Of a DNA stretch of 64,000 nucleotides, positions 25,125-32,197 are shown piece by piece (the stretch's first letter is position 1; every line of letters begins with the position of its first letter). A program made the translations under genes and the position numbers. The DNA lies in assembly GCF_001999465.1 (NCBI RefSeq), contig NZ_MQMF01000001.1, positions 434,001 to 498,000 on the forward strand, in the 5' to 3' direction. Origin of the DNA: Fictibacillus arsenicus (lineage in GTDB: Bacteria; Bacillota; Bacilli; Bacillales; Fictibacillaceae). Below the pieces are notes generated by a model. The model was given only the letters and a program-made list of their open reading frames with translations, was not told the DNA's origin and ran no database searches.

Positions 25125-25208
25125 AGCCACCTGCAAGAAGTGCGGTGGCTGCTATGTGGCTATCGTAAGGTTAAAAGACTCTGAATCATAGATTCCGAGT
25201 CTTTTATT
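25125..25208. terminator. Two consecutive hairpins in the 24.9-25.4 kb gap
   Basis: AGCCACC/GGTGGCT (25125-25150) and AAAAGACTCTGAATC/GATTCCGAGTCTTTT (25173-25205) follow each other, the second with a T run on the plus strand. The rest of this ~530-bp gap holds only a decayed copy of the 25380 gene. Confidence 0.6.
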
Positions 25209-25256
25209 GTTTTGATGATGAGAAGATAAAACTTTTACACTTTAATACGTCCGCAG

Positions 25257-25366
25257 GTATTGTTCTTTCGCATTAGCATAGATTAGGTCAATCTCGAGAA
25301 TTCAATAAGTACCTGAAAAATTTCGGTCTTCCTCTTTTGTTAAGATATCCTTCATCTTAACCCTTC
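25257..25366 (-). pseudogene. Second degenerate copy of the 25380 family
   Basis: The minus strand reads KDILTKEEDRN, then frameshifts, then reads EIDLIYANAKEQY. These pieces match LTKEERQK...EIDRIYAAARERH of the intact gene 14 bp away. Stop codons and a frameshift break the frame. Confidence 0.6.
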
Positions 25367-25379
25367 ACAGTCCCCTAAT

Positions 25380-25661
25380 CTATTTCCCCTTAGCTATATG
25401 CCTTTCTCTAGCAGCTGCATATATACGATCAATCTCCTGTTCCAATTCGAAAATCTTTTGTCTCTCCTCTTTTGTAAGTAAATCAGTATAGTCGCTTTCA
25501 GATTTTATCGAATGCAAGAGCTCATTATTCTTTTTCAGCATTTTTTTCACATTCTCTTGCAGCTTTCTGTATTGTGCTTGTGTCTTATTATGCCGTTCTT
25601 CGGTAATCTCTCGTTGAGATTTAAAATGGATAACGCCTGATTTCGGCCGTTCTTTATTCAC
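25380..25661 (-). CDS. Small basic coiled-coil protein (family with two decayed copies nearby)
   Basis: A 93-residue helical, highly charged protein; its C-terminal core LTKEERQKIFELEQEIDRIY is repeated in damaged form at 20103 and 25257. GTG at 25661 is preferred because AGGAGG lies 9 nt upstream; a TTG at 25667 overlaps that spacing. The stop of a tiny upstream ORF overlaps this start region. The family is unnamed to me; multiple copies suggest an accessory gene that travels with the element. Confidence 0.65.
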   Translation of the reverse strand: MNKERPKSGVIHFKSQREITEERHNKTQAQYRKLQENVKKMLKKNNELLHSIKSESDYTDLLTKEERQKIFELEQEIDRIYAAARERHIAKGK

Positions 25662-25663
25662 GT

Positions 25664-25795
25664 TCAATTCCTCCTTTCCTGGCTATCAGAATTTTTAAGA
25701 GGTGACATTGAATCAATTTGTTTTATCATTATTTGAAGATCATCTAACAGAGATTCCATTTTTTTCCCTATACTTCCCTGTTGCTTCTCCATCAT
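25664..25795 (-). CDS. Possible 43-residue helical peptide upstream of the 25380 gene
   Basis: A short open frame encodes MMEKQQGSIGKKMESLLDDL... ending SQERRN, amphipathic and helical, similar in style to its downstream neighbour. The start lacks a good SD. Its last codons contain the AGGAGG of the next gene, as in coupled small operons. Low certainty. Confidence 0.35.
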   Translation of the reverse strand: MMEKQQGSIGKKMESLLDDLQIMIKQIDSMSPLKNSDSQERRN

Positions 25796-25929
25796 TATGA
25801 GCTTTTCGCCGAGCAATAATTACGTATTTTTCCTTGTCAATCCTACATCAAGTACTATTGCTACCAAAGGGCAAACGATGTACAGCGATTGCGCTGAAGA
25901 TTTACGGTTAGCCACATTCGCCAAGCATC

Positions 25930-26172
25930 GTGAAAGCAATCGATAGAGCAGATGATAGAGGGAGAAAAATGACCTAAAACTTTCTTTTTGACCAATGGTG
26001 CACAGTTGGCTCTATCTGCCGCAACTATTGCGGCAGTTATTGCTGCTTCTCTCTAACTCGCAAGTTCATAGAAATTATAAGGTATAACAACGTACACCAA
26101 AGGTATACCAATCATTGATAAAAGGTATACCTTTGGTGTACCTTCATTAATTTGTTGCATCTAATCTTACAT
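25930..26172. repeat. Long imperfect direct repeat, copy A
   Basis: This segment is similar to 27320-27616, strongly in the last 60 bp (CCTTCATTAATT.GTT....CTAATCTTACATT in both) and around AACTATTGCGG. It contains two perfect palindromes: TGCCGCAA/TTGCGGCA (26017-26035) and the 18-bp arms at 26092-26141. Each copy lies just downstream of a leftward gene stop. Confidence 0.65.
26092..26141. promoter_or_regulatory. 18-bp perfect inverted repeat (GTATACC core)
   Basis: GTACACCAAAGGTATACC (26092-26109) and its exact reverse complement (26124-26141) are separated by 14 bp. An imperfect version (GTGCACCAAGGGTATACC ... GGTATATCTTTGGTGCAC) is at 27537-27585. This could be a binding site for a replication or transfer protein of the element, or a strong hairpin in RNA. 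Confidence 0.7.
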
Positions 26173-26219
26173 TAAGATTCAATATGTTTCATTCAATTTC
26201 CTTCTACTTTAAGAAACAC

Positions 26220-26249
26220 AATAAACCCCTGAATGAACGAGGGTTTATT
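26220..26249. terminator. Hairpin AATAAACCC/GGGTTTATT
   Basis: A 9-bp perfect stem with a 12-nt loop downstream of repeat copy A, with A/T-rich flanks; probably a weak terminator. Confidence 0.5.
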
Positions 26250-26354
26250 CGATATAACGTGAATCAAATAATTTAACATAACCCCTATTTTGTTTTTTCA
26301 TCATTAAATATAGAATCAACACCTCCAGTGTGCTAGTTCTTCTTTCCCTAAAAA

Positions 26355-26402
26355 AAGACCCGAACTAAAACCTTGATTTTAAAGGCGTTGCTCGGGTCTT
26401 AT
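26355..26402 (-). terminator. Terminator after the Mrr-like gene
   Basis: AAGACCCGA/TCGGGTCTT with T run on the minus strand, ~60 bp past the stop at 26463. A very similar hairpin (GACCCGA family) is at 29068-29112, so the terminator itself is duplicated. Confidence 0.75.
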
Positions 26403-26462
26403 AATATTTATTATAGACAGGAGAAGAATCTTGCAGTAGAGTTTCGGAGACTAACCCGTTTA

Positions 26463-27104
26463 TTAAATACCAGAAGCTTTTTGGTTATTTACAATCATTT
26501 CTATTAATATCCCTCGATCAATAAGGAAAATATTGTTTTTTTCAGCAAGTTCATACGCTGACTTTGAGAATGTATTATTTGTAACTACCCAACCTTCGGT
26601 TGCTTGGTAGTATGGCATGGATGAATAAACTTCTTGAACTGCTTTAACACCAACTGTTTTGTTGTATCGTTTTACTTGAACAACAATAGTCCGATTATCT
26701 TTTTTTAATATTAAATCAGCCCCAAAATCGCCTGTAGCAGAGGTTGTTTGTACGTTATATCCCATAGAAAGAAACAGGAGTTCCAAATAACGTTCAAATT
26801 GAACTCCTTCCATTAGGTCAATTTCCATGATTCCTGACTGAAGAATTTTTTCTTCGTTTTCCCGTTCTTCTTTCGCTAGTATCCAACGAAGGGGTAAATA
26901 TAAAATAAAAATAACCAGAATACCTATCCAAAAGATTGGCATATCAACAATATAAATCTCTCCTGCTGTTGAAAGAAAGTACAATAACGTCAACATTAAT
27001 AACAACCAGATAGCCATGAAATCTACCGTTTGTAATGGACTTAATTTTACCTTTTTTCCCCTTGTCCTATAAGTTCTTACTCTATAACTTCTATAACGTC
27101 TCAT
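26463..27104 (-). CDS. Mrr-like restriction endonuclease with two N-terminal membrane helices
   Basis: The 213-residue product begins with an Arg/Lys-rich segment, followed by two hydrophobic helices (about residues 28-47 and 53-72), a short charged linker, and a C-terminal Mrr_cat domain: FERYLELLFLSMGY (Glu helix), TSATGDFGADLILKKDNRTI, then VVQVKRY, giving the E...D...Q-x-K catalytic set, and AVQEVYSSMPYY with the conserved Gln. Membrane-tethered Mrr proteins are widespread in Firmicutes and are thought to cleave foreign or modified DNA. It is monocistronic and lies between the two long repeats. Confidence 0.85.
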   Translation of the reverse strand: MRRYRSYRVRTYRTRGKKVKLSPLQTVDFMAIWLLLMLTLLYFLSTAGEIYIVDMPIFWIGILVIFILYLPLRWILAKEERENEEKILQSGIMEIDLMEGVQFERYLELLFLSMGYNVQTTSATGDFGADLILKKDNRTIVVQVKRYNKTVGVKAVQEVYSSMPYYQATEGWVVTNNTFSKSAYELAEKNNIFLIDRGILIEMIVNNQKASGI

Positions 27105-27319
27105 TTTTTATTACTCCTATTATTTAAATAAAACCCGTTACAATAAGTAAGGGATCTGCCGAGACCAGATTATTTCCATTTTATCTCAAATGATACTCAA
27201 CAACAACGCTTAAATGTGAATGCCCCAAGACTTCTTTCTATTCGATCCAACACTTGCTGCTGAAGAATCCATAAAACGATGTCTAATTTTTTTCCACTCT
27301 TAAATAATCCCAATATAGA

Positions 27320-27616
27320 GCAAAGTGACAGCAGGAAATGAATGACCGTAGAAATTTCACTTCGACTATTGGTGTATCTTATCTAACTGCAACAACTATT
27401 GCGGTAAAAATTGCTGTTATTGGCTGCAGTCATTGTAGAAAGCCTCTCAAATTCAAGTTTCAATAAATTACAATTTTAAAGGGTTTATTAAGTAACTTTC
27501 ATCTTACGATTGGTATACATTAATCGTAGACCAATTGTGCACCAAGGGTATACCAACCATTGTTTATGGTATATCTTTGGTGCACCTTCATTAATTCGTT
27601 ATAACTAATCTTACAT
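27320..27616. repeat. Long imperfect direct repeat, copy A'
   Basis: Diverged second copy of 25930-26172; it includes the imperfect inverted repeat 27537-27585 and ends at the stop codon of the replication-relaxation gene. The remaining intergenic DNA from 27105 to 27320 has no gene that I can see. Confidence 0.6.
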
Positions 27617-27617
27617 T

Positions 27618-28907
27618 TTAAAATAATAAAGATGGCCACATCTTATGATCGTAAACTTTTTTAACAGTGTATTTTGAATTCTTTACATAGATATAAGGTT
27701 TATTTGTATAGTCCTCTGAAATTTCAGCTGTTATATATCGAACTTTATCTAATGCACCTGTAATCTTAATATCCTCATTCATTGTCTCTTCGTCATCATA
27801 AATGACATAAAGAAATTCAGCTGTATACCCAGGTTTCATACAAGGTACTTTTGAGAGTTGAACAATTTGTTCATAATCTCTGATGTTTCCTATTTCTTTA
27901 TAATGAAACAAAGTAAAAAAGCTTCGTTCCTGATTTACCTCATGAACATCAATAAGATGAGGATCAATACTATAATTTAAACAATAACTATTAAAAATTT
28001 CTATTCCATCTTCGCAATCCCACCATTGATGCCGCTTGCTTTTTATAAGCAAATCAGAAAGACAAATTATGCTTCTGGTTATCACCTCAGTCTTTTCACC
28101 TAAAAAGCATAATGCAGCTTTTTGTACTAATGATAAAGGAAGTATATATATTGGAACATTTTTTGAAAGAATTTCAGGTACAGAAGATAAAACTTTCATA
28201 AGATTTCTTATCCGGTTTGTTCGATCATCTACCCCTTTTCGATTTGGTATAGAGTTATCAAGGAGTACGATTAGAACGGCTTCTTTTCTTATTTGCAAAT
28301 GGTGATCTGCTTTAGTTAGATATCGAATTATTTTATTCTTTAATTCCTTTAATGATTCAGAACCACTGTCAAATTCAATATATATATTTTTATCCTCCAA
28401 TTGCATAACTCCATCGGGAATTACTTCTGGATAGACTCTTGTATTTTTAGACGGAAAGACTCTAAATCCAGTAATATTCTTTTCTTTAAAAGCTATTAAA
28501 CTTTTGAGTATAACCTCTTTAGTACCGAAATGATGATCGAGATTATTTTTAGGTATATCTGTAATATCTTCACTTTCATAATGTTTTGGAACATGATCTA
28601 TTTTTTTGATTAAGTTATATCCCTTTTCTTTTAACCTGAAGTATTTTATAGTTGTTCCATTTTGGCCAATTTTATATTTATAACTTTTGATCAGCCCATA
28701 CTCTTCAAACTTGGATAACTTCTTCCAAAAACCTGGATAAGATATTTTCACATGATGTATAACAGAATAATATTGAAATAATTGTTTTTCTGTTAATATT
28801 CTTTCTGTTAATAAATACTTAAGTATGTTTATATCGGAATATTTAACACTTAACTTTTTACGGTTATTACCTTGTTGAATAACAATAGAATTATGTTTAA
28901 GATGCAT
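27618..28907 (-). CDS. Replication-relaxation family protein
   Basis: A 429-residue protein. The N-terminal ~100 residues form a winged helix (ILKYLLTERILTEKQLFQYY, then LSKFEEYGLIKSYKY). Then comes the pattern of the replication-relaxation family: NNLDHHFGTKEVILKSLIAF, VIPDGVMQLEDKNIYIEFD, SGSESLKELKNKIIRYL. The last has an E-F-D core like an endonuclease-fold domain. Such proteins occur on plasmids, ICEs and other mobile elements and are thought to help start DNA replication or transfer. The C-terminal ~150 residues are unassigned. Its presence marks this stretch as derived from a replicating or conjugative element. No relaxase or integrase was found nearby. Confidence 0.75.
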   Translation of the reverse strand: MHLKHNSIVIQQGNNRKKLSVKYSDINILKYLLTERILTEKQLFQYYSVIHHVKISYPGFWKKLSKFEEYGLIKSYKYKIGQNGTTIKYFRLKEKGYNLIKKIDHVPKHYESEDITDIPKNNLDHHFGTKEVILKSLIAFKEKNITGFRVFPSKNTRVYPEVIPDGVMQLEDKNIYIEFDSGSESLKELKNKIIRYLTKADHHLQIRKEAVLIVLLDNSIPNRKGVDDRTNRIRNLMKVLSSVPEILSKNVPIYILPLSLVQKAALCFLGEKTEVITRSIICLSDLLIKSKRHQWWDCEDGIEIFNSYCLNYSIDPHLIDVHEVNQERSFFTLFHYKEIGNIRDYEQIVQLSKVPCMKPGYTAEFLYVIYDDEETMNEDIKITGALDKVRYITAEISEDYTNKPYIYVKNSKYTVKKVYDHKMWPSLLF

Positions 28908-29067
28908 AAATTCCCTCCAAAATAGGGGTATAGTCTGGCTTCAAAAAGTAACTAAAAGTGCCAATTCATACTTGGTCAAGTGGTTAATCTGGGATTAACT
29001 ACTCAATATTAACCAATAACATGTAATCTATTTCCCCATATTTTCACTACTCCTTTTGAAAAAAATA

Positions 29068-29112
29068 AAAAAACCCGAACAACGCCTTAATCAAAGACGT
29101 AGCTCGGGTCTT
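29068..29112 (-). terminator. Terminator after the 29261 gene
   Basis: ACCCGA/TCGGGT stem with a long loop containing a second pairing; similar sequence and layout to the hairpin at 26355-26402. Confidence 0.6.
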
Positions 29113-29260
29113 TCCCGTTAAATATTAAATTTCTTCTTTAGAATAACAATTTAGAAAAATACAGTCAAGAAACTAACCACTTATTTAAGGTTAAAACGAT
29201 TGAGTTAGGAAAAAACTTCAGTCATTTCAGTCTAAGAACTCCTTCCTTATTTAACCGATT

Positions 29261-29509
29261 TCACTTTAAATCTTTGTTTAAAATATACTTACTGTTACCA
29301 ATTGATTTGAAATATTTTTTATAAGTCAGACTATGTTTATCCGACGAAGAATTAGGTTTCAATTGAAGATGTAAAAAAATTTGTATTTGATAAAAGGTGG
29401 CAGCCATCAGAAAAATTTCTGAACGTACTTTCGGTTCTTCCAACTCCTTTTTTCTTACTGCTTCGAATACCTCAAATGCCAATCCTCTGCCATATTTAGG
29501 TTTACCCAT
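29261..29509 (-). CDS. Hypothetical 82-residue protein upstream of the replication-relaxation gene
   Basis: ATG at 29509 has a perfect AAGGAGG 8 nt upstream; the longer in-frame reading from 29539 contains that RBS. The product is basic with a helical N-terminus (MGKPKYGRGLAFEVFEAVRKK). No family is recognised. It has its own terminator before the replication-relaxation gene. Confidence 0.55.
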   Translation of the reverse strand: MGKPKYGRGLAFEVFEAVRKKELEEPKVRSEIFLMAATFYQIQIFLHLQLKPNSSSDKHSLTYKKYFKSIGNSKYILNKDLK

Positions 29510-29714
29510 ACAAATTACCTCCTTCTTATCTCTAATCAAAATTAAAAAACATAAATCTATTTAAATAGGTGAGGTAATCAAATTTCTAAGTTTATTGTAT
29601 TTTCTATTTTTTTTCTTATAATGTATATATTGTATCTTTCATTTTAATACATTCCAGATTCAAACTATGAAACTTAGTAAAGAAATTTCCTAATAATTAT
29701 TAAGGGTGATTTAT

Positions 29715-30719
29715 TTGAGTGAATTATTAATAGCTTTAAATCAAGTTAAACCCACTTTAATTAAAAAATATCACTTTCCGAGAGAAAATATTGATGGATA
29801 TGGTAGAGTGCCCATTCAAATTGGTAGTCAGGTAATATGGGGAGATTTTGTAGTTAATTATTATGACAAACATAGCAAAAAAAAAGCATTTTGTGTAATT
29901 GAAGTAAAAGAGTGCAGTGACGAAGATATTGAATTTGCTATACCTCAAGCCGAATCATACGCACAACGTCTAAATTCACCTTATTTTTGTTGTACAAATG
30001 GGAATGTCTATTTATGGTTTATTACAGGATCTTCACAAGGGGAATCAATAACATTAAAAGGTCCACCAACTTTACCAGACAAAAGGTATTTAAAAAAGCC
30101 AAAAAGTTTTTATGCTACACCATATTTATTTGAAGCGATCTCTAATTTTGAATCCAATGTAAAAGTAAATACTAGAATTTATAATGATTCAAAATGGCAT
30201 AATGATACTACCAATCAACTAAATAAACTACTTGAAGATAAAAATCTATATAATAAAACCTTAATATTAAATGGTCTGAATGACTACACAATGAACTCAC
30301 GTGGAAAAACAGAACTCCTTAAAAATATCACTCTCAACTATTCTAGATTTATAGATTTGATTAATTATCTTAAACGCCCAGATGTTCCTATTGAAGTAAG
30401 AATAAATGATACAGTCGGCAAACATTCTAAATATGGTATAGAAAAAGGGGGTATTTTTTTCATTACGCAATTATTAGCAGCCCTTTATCCTATGGAATAT
30501 ACAGTAATTGAACACAAGGCTATTAAATCTATGCTTAGATTTCAAATTACAGATATCGATTTAAAAGGGGAAAATTCTCAAGATTTTTTATACTTTAATC
30601 AAATTTGTCGGGATCTTTTTCCTTTATTTAAGAATGATTTTAATTTTAATTTATCTTTTGTGCATAATTTTCTCTGGCATTATGAAGCTGATTATTTAAA
30701 GAATAATTCTTGGGATTAA
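29715..30719 (+). CDS. HSDR_N-like nuclease-domain protein (orphan)
   Basis: The ~334-residue product has a type I restriction R-subunit N-terminal-like fold: VIWGDFVVNYYDKHSKKKAF then CVIEVKECS, giving D...E-V-K, followed by helix IEFAIPQAESYAQRL and strand SPYFCCTNGNVYLWF, the classic Q-x-x-x-Y and 'T-N-G' features. The C-terminal half is unassigned. TTG at 29715 is chosen because AAGGGTG lies 6 nt upstream. There is no helicase or specificity subunit next to it, so it is not a complete type I system. It diverges from the leftward genes and stands alone. Confidence 0.75.
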   Translation: MSELLIALNQVKPTLIKKYHFPRENIDGYGRVPIQIGSQVIWGDFVVNYYDKHSKKKAFCVIEVKECSDEDIEFAIPQAESYAQRLNSPYFCCTNGNVYLWFITGSSQGESITLKGPPTLPDKRYLKKPKSFYATPYLFEAISNFESNVKVNTRIYNDSKWHNDTTNQLNKLLEDKNLYNKTLILNGLNDYTMNSRGKTELLKNITLNYSRFIDLINYLKRPDVPIEVRINDTVGKHSKYGIEKGGIFFITQLLAALYPMEYTVIEHKAIKSMLRFQITDIDLKGENSQDFLYFNQICRDLFPLFKNDFNFNLSFVHNFLWHYEADYLKNNSWD

Positions 30720-30770
30720 TAAGTTGGATATTATTTTAAGATTTATGATCAATTCAATTCCTTAGTAATT

Positions 30771-30908
30771 TTAAAGAGAAGTTAATCCTACATTTAGGAA
30801 AAACTTCTCTAAACATTGAAGGTGCTCTCCATGCACACGTCGTTGCCATTCAAGAATATATGACTCCATAACTCTCGCATCAGGAGTCTTTATTCCTAAT
30901 GAAAATAT
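30771..30908 (-). pseudogene. Small protein remnant lacking a normal start codon
   Basis: After AAGGAG and an 8-nt spacer the frame starts at ATA and encodes FSLGIKTPDARVMESYILEW... to a stop at 30771 (about 45 residues). An ATG-to-ATA change would have destroyed the start. It is coding in appearance but unrecognised. An inverted repeat AGAGAAGTT/AACTTCTCT overlaps its end. Confidence 0.4.
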
Positions 30909-31050
30909 AGTAATAACTCCTTATAAATATAACAAATGTTTAAGATAAATTAACTACATTTTACGATTTTTACTTTTTTTCTATTCTAAGTTCATAATTG
31001 TAATTAGTTCTATTTTTATTACTTTCTCCATGATTTGCTGTAATAATTAA

Positions 31051-31266
31051 TTACCCTAACAATTCACGTGTCCTTTCCGTGAGTATTGCTTTTCTTACTT
31101 CATAAAACTTTTCGAAGTAATGTATTTCAAGTGTACCACCCTGCGGAATCATGGTCTGCTTGCAATAATATCCTTTTGTTCATCCTTTATATCGTTGTAA
31201 TAATCAACGAGCCGCATAGCATTTTTGCTGCCATTGCTCCTGTCTTCAAGCAAATGTATGTAAAAC
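31051..31266 (-). pseudogene. Frameshifted gene remnant
   Basis: The minus strand reads HLLEDRSNGSKNAMRLVDYY then NDIKDEQKDIIASR; after a frameshift near 31150 it continues MIPQGGTLEIHYFEKFYEV...TERTRELLG and stops. Both parts look coding and adjacent, so one gene broken by a frameshift is the simplest reading. The family is not recognised. Confidence 0.5.
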
Positions 31267-31278
31267 TATACAGGAAGC

Positions 31279-31317
31279 AAAAAAGGCAACGCCCACTGGG
31301 TTAGTTGCCTTCTTTTA
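31279..31317. terminator. Terminator-like hairpin
   Basis: AAAAAAGGCAAC/GTTGCCTTCTTTT stem between two gene remnants. A second hairpin, AAGCCGT/ACGGCTT, is at 31404-31430, downstream of the SHOCT remnant. Confidence 0.65.
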
Positions 31318-31443
31318 AAAGAGTAAGGCCATTCATGATGTATAGATTTTGGAACATTGCATCAATTTCTTTATTACCTTCATCGTGTTCTCGTATGCCA
31401 GAAAAGCCGTCCAACTAATCTGAACGGCTTCTGTACGGTTTAC

Positions 31444-31638
31444 CTATTCTGCTTTGCGACTCTTCGTTAAAGCCCAGTTATTTCTTTCTCTCTTAGCACT
31501 AAACTCTTCTTGTGTTAAAACACCCATATCGACCAGTTCTTTTAATTTTTTCAATGTTTCTATCTGCTCGTCAAATGACATTTTTAATGCTGGTGGTATA
31601 GAAGCGGGTTGTCCTTGTGACCCGTTTGTGGTTTTAAA
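31444..31638 (-). pseudogene. C-terminal fragment of a SHOCT-domain protein
   Basis: The frame is open from 31638, where it is cut by two TAA codons next to the stop of the 31646 gene. It reads a Pro-rich linker and then the SHOCT motif DEQIETLKKLKELVDMGVLT-QEEFSAKR, followed by an unusual extra tail. The N-terminal domain of the parent protein is missing, so an insertion or deletion breakpoint lies at about 31640. Confidence 0.6.
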
Positions 31639-31645
31639 TTATTAA

Positions 31646-32194
31646 TTATTTACGTTCAAATATTAAAAGAGATACTGTACTTGGTAACTGATTTTTGGAT
31701 TCTTTTAACCTAGATGCCTCTTCATTTGAAACATCGTGAATAATTATTTTTCCAACTGGTTTATTTTTTGAAATGAATATTTGTAAATCATAATTTTTTT
31801 GAGTTAAAAATGAAAACTGATTTAACCATAAAATAATATTATTTTTTATTTCATTTAACTCATTTTGTTCGTTTTTTCTGATTTTATGATATTTAATATT
31901 TTCTAAATACAATACAAGCAATATCAATATCAATAAAATTAGAGGAAAAAAAACTAATGTAAATAATTCAAAAAACGTTTCTTCTTTTAAAATTGCTAAA
32001 AAAACACCAAAAATTAAAGTAGTGGTTAGCCAACTTACTGGAATAATAATTGTCACCATAGCTTTTAAAACTGTTGATTTACTTAAAGGAAAACTTATTG
32101 TCCATAATTGAAATTTATATATTATAAACCAAAAAACAGTCCAAAAGATTAACAAAGCTCCGCTTAATGCTAACCAGGTTGGCATAATATTCAC
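31646..32194 (-). CDS. Three-helix membrane protein partnered with the LCAT-like hydrolase
   Basis: The 182-residue product has three or four hydrophobic helices (about residues 6-26, 44-68 and 76-98), then a cytosolic C-terminal domain starting with a coiled coil (YHKIRKNEQNELNEIKNNI). No family is recognised. Its start lies 3 bp after the stop of the 874-residue hydrolase, so they are cotranscribed and probably act together at the membrane. Confidence 0.65.
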   Translation of the reverse strand: MNIMPTWLALSGALLIFWTVFWFIIYKFQLWTISFPLSKSTVLKAMVTIIIPVSWLTTTLIFGVFLAILKEETFFELFTLVFFPLILLILILLVLYLENIKYHKIRKNEQNELNEIKNNIILWLNQFSFLTQKNYDLQIFISKNKPVGKIIIHDVSNEEASRLKESKNQLPSTVSLLIFERK

Positions 32195-32197
32195 CCT

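Noticed and set aside
31086-31304. Plus-strand 72-residue frame.
   Set aside because: Overlaps a minus-strand reading that makes better coding sense (frameshifted remnant at 31051-31266) and has no RBS.
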